Of a DNA stretch of 34,745 nucleotides, positions 8,491-17,364 are shown piece by piece (within the stretch, counting starts at the first letter, position 1; each line of letters begins with the position of its first letter). This DNA is from Klebsiella pneumoniae. Its GTDB lineage: Bacteria; Pseudomonadota; Gammaproteobacteria; Ga0077536. The notes below the pieces were generated by a model. It ran no database searches. It saw only the letters and a program-made list of their open reading frames with translations, and had not been told where the DNA came from. Made by a program: the position numbers and the translations under genes. The stretch is from positions 81,890 through 116,634 of the forward strand of contig CAMAXW010000005.1 in NCBI GenBank assembly GCA_945862315.1, in the 5' to 3' direction.

Positions 8491-8727
8491 GTGACCCAAC
8501 CCACTGCCAGTCAGAACTCACCCATTAAAGTCGACCTCGAGCCGGGCCAATATTGGTGGTGTTCCTGCGGCCTCTCCCAAAAGCAGCCTTTCTGCGATGG
8601 GTCCCACAAGGGTACCGCCTTCACGCCACAAGCGCTCAAAATTGAGCAGCCACAAACGATGTGGCTGTGCGCTTGCAAGCAGAGCAAGCGCGGCGCCCAG
8701 TGCGACGGTACCCATAAAACGCTGTAG
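8491..8727 (+). CDS. CDGSH iron-sulfur domain protein, two motifs
   Basis: This 78-residue protein contains two CDGSH-type cluster-binding motifs. The first has C24-x-C26, C35 and H39 (CSCGLSQKQPFCDGSH); the second has C60-x-C62, C71 and H75 (CACKQSKRGAQCDGTH). Each set supplies the three cysteines and one histidine that bind a 2Fe-2S cluster in mitoNEET-family proteins, so the protein probably carries two clusters in a monomer. It has no membrane anchor or signal peptide. The start is a GTG with AGGAG seven bases upstream. It is divergent from the cNMP/rhodanese gene and convergent with amt. Cellular role is not established for the bacterial members; redox or cluster transfer is usual speculation. 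Confidence 0.92.
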   Translation: MTQPTASQNSPIKVDLEPGQYWWCSCGLSQKQPFCDGSHKGTAFTPQALKIEQPQTMWLCACKQSKRGAQCDGTHKTL

Positions 8728-8743
8728 TCCGGCGCGCCTCGAC

Positions 8744-10030
8744 TTAGATGATGTACGCTCGCTCGCCGTGCTCAGCTAAGTCGAGCCCTTCCATTTCTTG
8801 CTCGGTGGTCACGCGCACACCCACCGTCGCTCCTAGCAGTTTAAAGAGGATGAAAGTCACCCCGCCGCTCCAAGCGGCCGTGGCCAACACGGCGAGCGCT
8901 TGGACATAGACTTGATAGGCCATGCTGCGATCCGCCACCAAGCCGCTACCGCCGAGAGACGCCGAAACGAATACCCCAGTCAGCAGCGTGCCCAAGATGC
9001 CACCGATCCCGTGCACGGGGAAAACATCCAACGAGTCGTCAATCTTCAAAACCCGCTTCACGTAATGGGTGGCCACATAACAGAAACCGCCGGCGAGCAG
9101 ACCAATCGTTACCGCCGCCCACGGGGCGATGAAACCGGCCGCTGCGGTCACGGTGCCCAAGCCGGCGACCATCCCGGTGACGATACCCAACACGCTCGGC
9201 TTGCCGTAGCGTCGCCATTCGATGGCAACCCATGACAACGCCCCACCGGCTGCCGCCAGGTGGGTCGCGAGCATCGCCATACCGGCGCTCCCATTCGCCG
9301 CCAAGGCGCTGCCGGCATTAAAACCGAACCAACCCACCCACAACATGGAGGCACCCCCGACGGTTAGGGTCATGTTATGCGGCGGCATGGCACTTTCTGG
9401 GAAACCTTTGCGGCGCCCAACGACCAAGGCTGCAACCAACGCCGCAACACCCGCGTTGACGTGGACCACGATGCCGCCAGCAAAGTCCAGAACGCCCATC
9501 TTGGCCAACCATCCGCCGCCCCAAACCCAGTGGCACACGGGCACATAAGCCAACAAGAACCACAGTGCCGAGAATAAAATCACGGCCAGAAATTTAACTC
9601 GCTCCGCATACGCGCCAATGATCAGCGCCGGCGTAATGACCGCGAAAGTCATTTGAAACATTAGAAAAACGCTCTCGGGGATATCTCCAGTCAGCGAGTC
9701 GCGGCCGACGTCGGCCAGCCAGAGGCTACCGCCACCAATGAAAGCATTGAGCGAACCGCCGTCACCGAAGGCCAGTTCGTAACCGCAAACAAACCACAAC
9801 AAAGACACAACGCAGGTGATGGCGAAGCATTGCATCAAAATCGACAGGGCGTTTTTGCTGCGAACTAGTCCACCGTAGAAAAAAGCCAAGCCCGGCAAAG
9901 TCATGAAAAGCACGAGCGCCGTGGCGACGATGAGCCAAGCTGCGTTGCCACTGTTGGCGCCATCAGCGGCTTGGGCGCCGCAAACGGCAAGGCTGGGCAT
10001 CGCCAGAATAAATTTGCCTGACATGCGCAC
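8744..10030 (-). CDS. amt: Ammonium transporter (Amt family)
   Basis: Amt proteins form trimeric inner-membrane channels for ammonium. The protein has a probable signal peptide (ending AVCGAQA) and then the usual eleven-helix core: FFYGGLVRSKN in the first helices, the first twin-pore histidine in VHVNAGVAALVAALV, GFNAGSALAANGSA, and the second in FPVHGIGGILGTLLTG. The frame is open to a GTG at 10048, but the Shine-Dalgarno AAGGAG overlaps codons 2-3 of that version. I therefore prefer the GTG at 10030 (nine bases after AAGGAG); an ATG at 10024 is also possible. It follows glnK and has its own sigma-54 promoter. GlnK is known to plug Amt when nitrogen is ample. Confidence 0.95.
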   Translation of the reverse strand: MRMSGKFILAMPSLAVCGAQAADGANSGNAAWLIVATALVLFMTLPGLAFFYGGLVRSKNALSILMQCFAITCVVSLLWFVCGYELAFGDGGSLNAFIGGGSLWLADVGRDSLTGDIPESVFLMFQMTFAVITPALIIGAYAERVKFLAVILFSALWFLLAYVPVCHWVWGGGWLAKMGVLDFAGGIVVHVNAGVAALVAALVVGRRKGFPESAMPPHNMTLTVGGASMLWVGWFGFNAGSALAANGSAGMAMLATHLAAAGGALSWVAIEWRRYGKPSVLGIVTGMVAGLGTVTAAAGFIAPWAAVTIGLLAGGFCYVATHYVKRVLKIDDSLDVFPVHGIGGILGTLLTGVFVSASLGGSGLVADRSMAYQVYVQALAVLATAAWSGGVTFILFKLLGATVGVRVTTEQEMEGLDLAEHGERAYII

Positions 10031-10100
10031 GAGGGTGTTCTCCTTCACAAAGCGGGATCGGAATGGTGGCAGGCAACATCATTTGCCTTTTTCTGCGTTA

Positions 10101-10115
10101 GCAGATTTTGTGCCA
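10101..10115 (-). promoter_or_regulatory. Sigma-54 promoter of amt
   Basis: Read on the minus strand the site is TGGCAC, five bases, CTGC. The GG and GC pairs are exactly ten bases apart, as required at -24/-12; only one base departs from the TGGCAC-N5-TTGC consensus. The predicted start of transcription is near 10089, giving a leader of about 60 bases to amt. This indicates nitrogen control through an NtrC-type activator. No convincing NtrC-binding palindrome was identified upstream. Confidence 0.82.
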
Positions 10116-10132
10116 GCAAAAATCCAGCGATT

Positions 10133-10153
10133 TTAGGGCGGGAAATGCCCTAA
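10133..10153. repeat. Perfect 7-bp inverted repeat upstream of the amt promoter
   Basis: TTAGGGC and GCCCTAA flank a 7-base spacer. The repeat ends 18 bp upstream of the -24 element of the amt promoter. It might be an operator or a processing/termination hairpin for glnK readthrough. It does not match the NtrC consensus. Confidence 0.4.
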
Positions 10154-10218
10154 GAGAAAAATTTTACGGTGGGGATAAACAACACCAGCCCTCAAATGGC
10201 GCGCGCCCAGCCGGCGAC

Positions 10219-10245
10219 GCCCCAAAATAGGGATTTTTGAGGGGC
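10219..10245 (-). terminator. Imperfect hairpin downstream of glnK
   Basis: On the minus strand GCCCC pairs with GGGGC and an inner A/T-rich stem (AAAAT with ATTTT) continues after a three-base bulge. It lies about 110 bases after the glnK stop and before the amt promoter. It could separate the two transcripts, but there is no clear T-run. The remainder of the 321-bp glnK-amt gap shows no gene. Confidence 0.3.
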
Positions 10246-10351
10246 CCATTGACGGCCTGCCTCACCTGACAGCGATAGGTCTGCGGCGCGCTCGCCACGC
10301 CCGGCGTCGGTGACACCGGGCGGTTATTCGCAGGGCCGAACCCGGCAGTCT

Positions 10352-10723
<372 letters not shown>

Positions 10724-10941
10724 TTACGGTTTTTCTCAAGGCGCCTCGAGTTATTCAGAGGTCGCTCAAACTCACTTAGGGAACCCCGCAGGGTAAGCGC
10801 CGTCAGCCACTCGACCCTCTTAAAGTGTCGCCTCCCCTGTGCATCTGTGACGTAATATATCGCAAGGTCAGCGGCGCAACGGTTTTTAAGAAAATCAAAA
10901 CTTAGTTTCGGCTGCAGGGCTTACTCAGCATTTCCAGTCAA

Positions 10942-10956
10942 GCATCTAGCGTGCCA
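10942..10956 (-). promoter_or_regulatory. Sigma-54 promoter of glnK
   Basis: On the minus strand the site reads TGGCACG, four bases, ATGC, matching the TGGCACG-N4-TTGC consensus at all but one base, with the correct ten bases between GG and GC. The predicted start near 10930 leaves a long leader of about 240 bases before glnK. The surrounding 453-bp gap (10691-11143) also separates divergent ubiK; beyond this promoter I see no gene in it and no clear sigma-70 promoter for ubiK. Confidence 0.82.
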
Positions 10957-11143
10957 GCGGGTCATCTGAGCTGGCTGATGGCTGAAACGTGGCGGATTTT
11001 TCAAACTGCAGGGCCAGCAAACGAGACTCAAAAAGGAAACGTGCTCAGTTGCGACTCGCCGTAATCATCGGACGCCCTAAAATAATGCGAAAGCTAACCG
11101 TTGCGTCCTATATCGTCGTAAAACCTCGAGAGAACACCGCCCC

Positions 11144-11392
11144 ATGAACTTCAAGACCGAACTACTCGATCGCCTGATGGAACAACTGACAAGCGTGTTG
11201 GGCCAAAACCATTCCGCCAACCGAGATGAAATAAAATCCTTGTTCTCCTCTGCGCTCAACTCAGGGCTCGCGCGCATGAACCTAGTGACTCGCGAAGAAT
11301 TTGACGCGCAGTCGGCGCTACTGTCGCGGACCCGTGAAAAATTAGAACAGTTGGAAGCCACGCTGGCGCTCATGGAACAAGGGCAACGCTGA
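11144..11392 (+). CDS. ubiK: UbiK (YqiC) ubiquinone biosynthesis accessory factor
   Basis: This 82-residue protein matches the BMFP/YqiC family: an amphipathic N-terminal helix (FKTELLDRLMEQLTSVL), the central LFSSALNSGLARMNLVTREEFDAQSAL segment, and a C-terminal coiled coil (LLSRTREKLEQLEATLALME). UbiK is known in Gammaproteobacteria to help the aerobic ubiquinone-synthesis enzymes, interacting with UbiJ, and it associates with membranes through the N-terminal helix. In many relatives it lies beside glnK and comM, as here, which supports the call. It is divergent from glnK; comM follows 111 bp downstream on the same strand. Confidence 0.93.
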   Translation: MNFKTELLDRLMEQLTSVLGQNHSANRDEIKSLFSSALNSGLARMNLVTREEFDAQSALLSRTREKLEQLEATLALMEQGQR

Positions 11393-11503
11393 GCGTCTCA
11401 CCGGTTGGCCTAAAAAAAATATCGGAGGAAAGCGGGAAACACGCTATATTTTGCCCACGCCGCGCAGGAAAGCGCGACGGCCCATGCCGACAAGGAGTCT
11501 GCC

Positions 11504-13039
11504 ATGATCGTTGCCATCGCCTATAGCCGGGCCCAGCTCGGTATCTCGGCACCGTTGGTGAGAATTGAAACTCACCTCACCAACGGGCTGCCCGCTTTTA
11601 ATCTTGTTGGATTGCCAGAAACCGCGGTGCGCGAAAGCAAAGAGCGCGTGCGCTCCGCCATTCTGAGTTCGGGGTTCGAGTTTCCAACCCGGCGGATCAC
11701 CGTCAATCTGGCGCCGGGCGATCTACCCAAAGAAGGAACCCGCTACGACCTCGCCATTGCGCTGGGTATTTTGGCCGCGTCGGTGCAAATTCCACACGAG
11801 CCGCTGGCCGAGTTTGAGGCGGTGGCAGAACTAGCCCTCACCGGCGAGTTGCGTCATGTGCGCGGCGTCATGCCAGCTGCCCGCGCCTGTCAGTTAGCCT
11901 CACGGAGCTTGATCGTTGCCCCTGATAACGCTTTGGAGGCCACGCGCGTGCGCAACGCCCGTGTGCTGCCAGCACCCACACTCAGCGCCCTCTGCAGCCA
12001 TCTGAAACAAACCAAGCTTTTAACGTGGGCAACAGCCACCCCGTCCAGCGAGCGTCCAGCGCTCACAAACCGGCTTTGCCTAAGCGAAGTGAGAGGCCAA
12101 TATTTCGCCAAACGCGCCCTCGAAATTGCGGCGGCGGGTGGTCACAATATTTTATTTTACGGGCCTCCGGGTACCGGCAAAACCATGCTGGCAACACGCC
12201 TCGCCCATCTGCTAGCCCCTCTCGATGATGAAGAAGCCTACGAAGTCGCCGCCATTCACTCCATTGCCGGTGTACAGCGCGCAGAGGAACATTGGTTGGT
12301 TCGCCCCTTTCGCGCCCCTCACCACACCAGTTCCGCCCCCGCCTTAGTCGGCGGGGGTTCAACCCCACGGCCCGGCGAGGCGTCTCTCGCCCACCGGGGA
12401 ATTTTGTTTCTAGACGAATTGCCCGAATTTGGCCGGCGCGTCCTAGATGTCTTGAGGGAACCGTTAGAAACGGGGCACGTCACCATTTCGCGGGCCGCCG
12501 GCACGGTTGATTTCCCCGCCACCTTCCAACTGGTCGCGGCCATGAATCCCTGCCCTTGTGGTTATCACGGCGATCCGGGCGCCAGCTGTCGCTGTACACC
12601 AGAACAAGTGAGGCACTATCACGCTCGCGTCTCTGGGCCACTGCTAGACCGCATCGACATCCAGATCGAGGTCGCCAGAGAACGTAACTGGCTGAGTAGC
12701 GCCGTAACCGCCGGGCTGGAGTCCAGCGCCAGCGTGCGGGAACGCACGCTGGCGGCCCGTGTTCGCCAGTGGGCCCGTCAGGGAAAAATCAATCATCACT
12801 TATCGGTGAGCGAGCTCACTATCCATGCCCCGCTGGATCGTCCAACCGAGAAATTTCTCGCCCACGCTTTTGAACATTACCGGCTGAATCCGCGCACCTA
12901 CCATCGCTTGATGAAACTCGCGAGAACCATTGCAGACGTGGCCGAATGCCCGCGTATCTCGCAAGATCATTTAACCGAAGCGCTAGCGTTACGGCGTCTG
13001 GAGGTTGCCCCGGCTTGGCCCACGGGGACCAAAGCTTGA
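11504..13039 (+). CDS. comM: ComM/YifB family Mg-chelatase-like AAA+ ATPase
   Basis: The 511-residue protein has the N-terminal ChlI domain (opening AIAYSRAQLGISAPLVRIE, with GLPAFNLVGLPETAVRES), the Walker A YGPPGTGKTMLATRL, the Walker B GILFLDELPEF, and the sensor-like MNPCPCGYHGD segment followed by the cysteine-containing SCRCTPEQ. The C-terminal Mg-chelatase domain ends the protein. ComM in Vibrio and Haemophilus is a hexameric helicase that promotes branch migration when transformed DNA is integrated; most non-competent Gammaproteobacteria also have it, so natural competence is not implied. AAGGAG precedes the ATG by eight bases. Confidence 0.95.
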   Translation: MIVAIAYSRAQLGISAPLVRIETHLTNGLPAFNLVGLPETAVRESKERVRSAILSSGFEFPTRRITVNLAPGDLPKEGTRYDLAIALGILAASVQIPHEPLAEFEAVAELALTGELRHVRGVMPAARACQLASRSLIVAPDNALEATRVRNARVLPAPTLSALCSHLKQTKLLTWATATPSSERPALTNRLCLSEVRGQYFAKRALEIAAAGGHNILFYGPPGTGKTMLATRLAHLLAPLDDEEAYEVAAIHSIAGVQRAEEHWLVRPFRAPHHTSSAPALVGGGSTPRPGEASLAHRGILFLDELPEFGRRVLDVLREPLETGHVTISRAAGTVDFPATFQLVAAMNPCPCGYHGDPGASCRCTPEQVRHYHARVSGPLLDRIDIQIEVARERNWLSSAVTAGLESSASVRERTLAARVRQWARQGKINHHLSVSELTIHAPLDRPTEKFLAHAFEHYRLNPRTYHRLMKLARTIADVAECPRISQDHLTEALALRRLEVAPAWPTGTKA

Positions 13040-13113
13040 TGCCTGCTTTACCCCACTGTTGGGTTTCTCTAAAGTCATGGGATTGCCTATTTCCCCGCGC
13101 ACAGATCATCGTG

Positions 13114-13491
13114 ATGAGTAAAATGCACCGTATCAAAGTTGTTGCCGTTACCGCCTTCATGGCCGATCAGTCAGAACCCGCCCGCAAGCGTTATGTGTTT
13201 GCCTACACCATCACCATTGAAAACACCGGTGATGTCACCGCCCAATTGCTCTCCCGGCACTGGGTGATCACCGATGCGCTGGGCCAGGTACAGGAAGTTC
13301 GTGGCGAGGGCGTGATCGGCCAGCAACCCATTTTGGTGCCTGGCGAATCTTTCCAGTACACCAGCGGCGCTATTCTGGAAACGCCGATGGGGAGAATGGA
13401 AGGCTCGTATCAAATGCTCGGCGAGGACGGGGTTAGTTTCGATGCGGAAATTCTCCCTTTTCGCTTAACCGTTCCTCATTCGCTGCATTGA
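13114..13491 (+). CDS. apaG: ApaG protein
   Basis: This 125-residue single-domain protein has the ApaG fold signatures RKRYVFAYTITIENTG, LLSRHWVITDALG, VRGEGVIGQQPILVPGE and FQYTSGAILETPMGRMEGSYQM. Biochemical function is still unsettled; the eukaryotic relatives are F-box associated domains. The frame is open far upstream to 12946, but that part lies inside comM and the family begins near the chosen ATG. GTG at 13111 and ATG at 13123 are alternative starts. It is followed directly by apaH, whose TTG start overlaps its stop. Confidence 0.95.
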   Translation: MSKMHRIKVVAVTAFMADQSEPARKRYVFAYTITIENTGDVTAQLLSRHWVITDALGQVQEVRGEGVIGQQPILVPGESFQYTSGAILETPMGRMEGSYQMLGEDGVSFDAEILPFRLTVPHSLH

Positions 13492-14351
13492 GCCCATCAA
13501 CCCACAGTCGCCAAGGGTCCACGTACATCGTCGGTGATGTGCAGGGCTGTTTTGCAGAACTCATGAGCCTGCTGGCGCAGACTCAATTCGACCCTGCGCG
13601 GGATCGGCTCTGGCTGACCGGCGATTTAGTCAACCGCGGCCCCAATTCACTCGCGGTCTTACGATTTGTCAAAACGCTAGGCAGTGCGGCAACCTTGGTA
13701 TTGGGCAACCACGATCTGCATTTATTGGCTCGCCACTACGTCGATCAGGTCAAGCAACGGCGCCGCGATACGCTGAGCGAGGTGCTCAACGCACCCGATC
13801 GTGATGAATTAATGGAATGGTTGCGCCAACAACCACTGCTCCATCGCGACGAACAGTTGGGCTTAACGATGGTCCACGCCGGACTGCCACCGCAATGGTC
13901 GTTGGCGCAGGCGCAAGTGCTGGCGCGCGAAGCGCAGGCACAGCTGCAAGGGCCCGCCGTGCGCGAACTCTTAGCGGACATGTACGGCGATTTACCCAAT
14001 CGTTGGAAGCCAGACCTCACAGGCGCCGCGCGGTGGCGCTATATCGTGAACGGCTTTACCCGCATCCGCTTCGTCAGCCGCAAAGGCGAACTCGATCTCC
14101 GCGCGAAGGGTTCACCCTTGGACCATGCGCCAAAGCTCATGCCTTGGTTCGCGGTGCCAGCACGGGTCAGCCAGCCGCATCGGGTGGTTTTTGGACATTG
14201 GTCAACGCTGCGTCTGAGCGCTGAAGAAGAACAGCGTTATAACGTCGTGCCCCTCGATACCGGGGCCGTGTGGGGCGGTGAACTCAGCGCTTGGTGCGTC
14301 GAGTCCGGCGCACGATTTCAGGTGCGCGGCACGGCAGCGGCAGCGTCCTAG
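13488..14351 (+). CDS. apaH: Symmetrical bis(5'-nucleosyl)-tetraphosphatase ApaH
   Basis: ApaH cleaves Ap4A to two ADP molecules and also removes NpnN caps from RNA in E. coli. The 287-residue protein has the metallophosphoesterase motifs in order: GDVQGC near residue 17, WLTGDLVNRGP, LGNHDLHLL, and HAGLPPQW, with the distal GHW histidine. No ATG lies before the first motif; TTG at 13488 gives eleven residues before the conserved YIVGDVQG, the usual spacing. It overlaps the apaG stop (TTGA), which favours coupled translation from this rare start codon. The 3' end overlaps the convergent folA by 4 bp. Confidence 0.95.
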   Translation: MSPSTHSRQGSTYIVGDVQGCFAELMSLLAQTQFDPARDRLWLTGDLVNRGPNSLAVLRFVKTLGSAATLVLGNHDLHLLARHYVDQVKQRRRDTLSEVLNAPDRDELMEWLRQQPLLHRDEQLGLTMVHAGLPPQWSLAQAQVLAREAQAQLQGPAVRELLADMYGDLPNRWKPDLTGAARWRYIVNGFTRIRFVSRKGELDLRAKGSPLDHAPKLMPWFAVPARVSQPHRVVFGHWSTLRLSAEEEQRYNVVPLDTGAVWGGELSAWCVESGARFQVRGTAAAAS

Positions 14352-14866
14352 GTCGGGTTTCGCGCCGGACAGCTGAGGCCCGCGGCCCGCTCCAGCACCA
14401 CGAAACTGCAGGCATGCTCGTTTGATTCATCAGCCGGCTGAGCTTCACGACTCACTTCCAGCCAGTCGTTGCGATCAAAACTGGGGAAGCACACGTCGCC
14501 CACCGCCGTGGTGTCGACCTCCGTCACAAACAAACGCTGGGCGATGGGCAGTGCTGCGGCGTACACACTAGCGCCACCAACCACCATTATTTCTTCCATC
14601 GCGCAGCACACTGCCAGGGCGGCCTGAAATGTTTCGACCACCACGCAGCCGCGCGCTTGGAAACTCGGCGTGCGACTCAGCACGATATTGAGCCGACCCG
14701 GCAACGCCCGTCCGATCGACTCATGCGTGCGGCGTCCCATCACCACCGGATGACCCAAGGTGATGGTTCGAAAGCGGCGTAAATCGGCCGCCAAACGCCA
14801 AGGCAAGCCGCCGTCCCGGCCAATCACACCTTGCCGATCCAGTGCCACCACGATATTCACACGCAT
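14348..14866 (-). CDS. folA: Dihydrofolate reductase FolA
   Basis: FolA reduces dihydrofolate to tetrahydrofolate with NADPH, regenerating the cofactor used by ThyA, its upstream neighbour. The 172-residue protein starts MRVNIVVALDRQGVIGRDG and contains LPWRLAADLRRF with the catalytic aspartate, the cofactor motif VVMGRRTHESIGRALPGR, NIVLSRT, and IMVVGGASVYAAAL. The open frame extends 16 codons upstream into the thyA end, but the family starts at this methionine. It is 14 bases downstream of thyA. In E. coli folA follows apaH in the other orientation context; here it converges with apaH. Confidence 0.95.
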   Translation of the reverse strand: MRVNIVVALDRQGVIGRDGGLPWRLAADLRRFRTITLGHPVVMGRRTHESIGRALPGRLNIVLSRTPSFQARGCVVVETFQAALAVCCAMEEIMVVGGASVYAAALPIAQRLFVTEVDTTAVGDVCFPSFDRNDWLEVSREAQPADESNEHACSFVVLERAAGLSCPARNPT

Positions 14867-14880
14867 CTCGAAAATCCCGG

Positions 14881-15675
14881 CTACACCGCAATGGGCGCCG
14901 CAATACCCGGCCAAGGCTCATAGCCGATGAGATCGAAATCTGCGTAGCAGAAGTCGTCGATGGACTGCACAGCGGGATTGAGCCGCAACTGGGGCAACGC
15001 ACGGGGCGTGCGCGCGAGCTGGATCTTGGTTTGCTCAAGATGATTCTGGTAGAGGTGGGCGTCCCCCAGCGTGTGCACAAAATCTCCGGGCTGCAGGCCA
15101 CAAACTTGCGCGATCATGAGGGTTAACAGCGCATAGGAGGCAATATTGAAGGGCACGCCCAAAAAAATGTCGGCGCTGCGTTGGTACAGCTGACAAGACA
15201 GCCGACCTTGCGCCACGTAGAACTGACACATCACATGACAGGGGGCCAACGCCATCGCCGGCAATTCAGCGACGTTCCAAGCGCTTAAGAGGTGACGACG
15301 AGAATCCGGATCGCGCTTGATCCCGGCGATCAGGCTGCTGACTTGGTCAATCAACTGGCCGTCGGCAGCCCGCCAGTGCCGCCATTGCACCCCGTAAACA
15401 GGCCCAAGCTCGCCCTCGGCGTCAGCCCATTCATCCCAGATTGTCACGCCATTCTCCCGCAGATAGCGCACGTTCGATTCGCCACGCAGAAACCACAGCA
15501 GCTCGTAGATGATGGACTTTAGGTGCACCTTCTTCGTCGTCAGCAAAGGGAAACCTGCCGCCAAATCAAAGCGCAACTGGTGACCAAACACACTGAGCGT
15601 GCCGGTGCCGGTGCGATCGTTTTTGGCCACGCCTTGCTCTAGCACTTGACGCATGAGATCCAGATATTGCTTCAC
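14881..15675 (-). CDS. thyA: Thymidylate synthase ThyA
   Basis: ThyA methylates dUMP to dTMP using methylene-tetrahydrofolate. The protein is 264 residues, the same length as the E. coli enzyme, with the catalytic cysteine at position 146 in [12 protein letters not shown]. Other family segments are [40 protein letters not shown], the [23 protein letters not shown] stretch and [12 protein letters not shown]. The start codon is a GTG that overlaps the lgt stop as GTGA, so the lgt-thyA coupling seen in enterobacteria is kept. folA follows, giving a folate/dTMP unit. Confidence 0.97.
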   Translation of the reverse strand: MKQYLDLMRQVLEQGVAKNDRTGTGTLSVFGHQLRFDLAAGFPLLTTKKVHLKSIIYELLWFLRGESNVRYLRENGVTIWDEWADAEGELGPVYGVQWRHWRAADGQLIDQVSSLIAGIKRDPDSRRHLLSAWNVAELPAMALAPCHVMCQFYVAQGRLSCQLYQRSADIFLGVPFNIASYALLTLMIAQVCGLQPGDFVHTLGDAHLYQNHLEQTKIQLARTPRALPQLRLNPAVQSIDDFCYADFDLIGYEPWPGIAAPIAV

Positions 15676-16478
15676 CGCCCCACCCCCGGTTCACGCCGGC
15701 CAGGTGCCCAGCACAGCAGGCCTACGCCTAGCAGAAACATCGGCAGGCAGAGCACTTGTCCTAGGGTCAGCCAACCGCCCCACAAATAGCCCAAATGTGC
15801 ATCCGGCTCGCGGAAAAATTCCACCGCGAAACGGCACACCGCGTAGGCCAGCAGAAAGACGCCCGTGACCGCACCCACCCGCGGCGAGCGGCGTCGAAAC
15901 CACGCCAGCAGGCCGTAGAGCAGCAGTCCTTCGAGGAGGGCTTCATACAGCTGGGAGGGATGTCGTGGCACGCCACCGGCCAGCGGCGCGGTAAATAGCA
16001 CCCCCCAAGGCAACTGCGTGGGCGCCCCCCACAGTTCTTGATTGACGAAATTAGCGAGCCGTCCCAAGCCGAGCCCGATAGGGACCACCGGCAGAAAAAA
16101 ATCGGTGGTTGCGAGAAAGCTGCGATGGTCTGCACGGGTAAACCACCACAGCCCCGCCGCACCACCCAGCAGCCCCCCGTGGAAGGACATCCCACCGCGC
16201 CAAACCGCTAAGAGTTCCCAGGGATTAGCCAGATATTCGCCGAAATTATAAAACAGCACATAGCCTAGCCGCCCGCCCAACACCCCGCCGATGGCGGCGT
16301 AAAAAATGAGATCAGCCAGCGCATTGGGGGACCACGCACCAGCCCCAGAGGCCTGGGCGCGCCTAGCCAGCAACCACCAACAAGACCCAATACCGGTGAG
16401 GTAGGCCAGTCCATACCAGTGGATGGCGATGGGCCCTAACTGGAGGGCGATGGGGTTGATGGACGGAAATGGCAGCAT
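15672..16478 (-). CDS. lgt: Prolipoprotein diacylglyceryl transferase Lgt
   Basis: Lgt transfers diacylglycerol from phosphatidylglycerol to the lipobox cysteine of prolipoproteins in the inner membrane. The 268-residue protein has about seven membrane segments and the family motifs [33 protein letters not shown] with the essential histidine, [15 protein letters not shown] with the essential arginine, and [12 protein letters not shown]. An in-frame ATG six codons upstream (16496) exists, but the family usually opens with the [16 protein letters not shown]-type sequence, so I chose 16478. The stop overlaps thyA. Confidence 0.95.
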   Translation of the reverse strand: MLPFPSINPIALQLGPIAIHWYGLAYLTGIGSCWWLLARRAQASGAGAWSPNALADLIFYAAIGGVLGGRLGYVLFYNFGEYLANPWELLAVWRGGMSFHGGLLGGAAGLWWFTRADHRSFLATTDFFLPVVPIGLGLGRLANFVNQELWGAPTQLPWGVLFTAPLAGGVPRHPSQLYEALLEGLLLYGLLAWFRRRSPRVGAVTGVFLLAYAVCRFAVEFFREPDAHLGYLWGGWLTLGQVLCLPMFLLGVGLLCWAPGRREPGVGR

Positions 16479-17286
16479 GGCGCGGGAGTCTAGCATGGGG
16501 CCGCGCGTGTGATATTTGCTGGCACGGCCGGATTCGCTGCCAACCGCCGCAAGTCCTTTCGGGCCCGGCGTTCGCGGCTCGTCGCAGCACCCGGCGCGTC
16601 GGCCCCGCGGCGGCAGATAGAGTCCAAGACCGGGCTCGTCCCCTAAAACTCCGCTGTTTGGCGGCGGTGGTGGTCCAACTGGGCGGGCCTTGCGTCCGCT
16701 GCGGGACGCTGTTGAACCTCGCCGCGACGGCCAATTTCGATACGCGTTCTTCGCGAGCGCTGAGGTCGGTCAGGTGGCTTGGCGCAACCGATAAACTGCT
16801 TGCTGATCAGGCACAGAGGATCGACCGTGGCACGGACACCGGACTGGGTCTGGTGCTCCATCTGCTCGACCCCGCAGATTTTCGGCGGGCGCCGCGAGGC
16901 CGTCGTCGCGGCTAGAAAATTCAAAGCCACCAGCTGGCGTTGTTTTCGCAGCGCATTGAAAGCAGGCATTCAGCCCGGTCTTCGCCCGAGGATTGGCACT
17001 CCCGGTGGTTGTTCGCGTGGCTGGCCGGCAGCGAGTTCTTGCCAGCCACTACCGCCCGCGAGCGATTCGTCTCGCCGCAGCAGCCCGCAAGCGCAGCGGA
17101 GTTTTGCGATGCATGTCGCTTAACACGCCGTCCATGCAGATCCTACACGCCGTGGCCTCGGCCTTGGCGCGCGCACGACCCCTGCGGGCTCAGCTCCGGC
17201 GGTGTCGACGAACACCGAGCACCACCGGCGCCGCACCTTAAGCGTTGAAGATGGCTTTTTTTGGCATATGCACGGGGCTTTGTGGG

Positions 17287-17314
17287 TCGGCCCCGGGATC
17301 GGTGCCGGGGCCGA
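17287..17314. repeat. Strong GC-rich hairpin upstream of the P450 operon
   Basis: TCGGCCCCGG and CCGGGGCCGA form a perfect 10-bp stem around an 8-base loop, ending 131 bp before the first P450 start. No T-run follows directly, so it is not a standard terminator; it might insulate the operon, act as an attenuator, or be a protein-binding site. Confidence 0.6.
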
Positions 17315-17364
17315 TGAGGGATCGCCTATTTAATCGCGTATTTAAAAGTGGCGTCTGCACGTCA

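Noticed and set aside
12946-13113. Upstream extension of the apaG frame
   Set aside because: It lies mostly inside comM, and ApaG homologues begin near 13114.
16520-16540. Third sigma-54-like site (TGGCACGG) after lgt
   Set aside because: The -24 half is good, but there is no GC pair ten bases after the GG, so the -12 element is missing.
16469-17248. Several open frames of 60-150 codons on both strands in the gap before the P450 operon
   Set aside because: They overlap each other, are rich in Arg, Pro, Ser and Ala, and have no motif or ribosome binding site.
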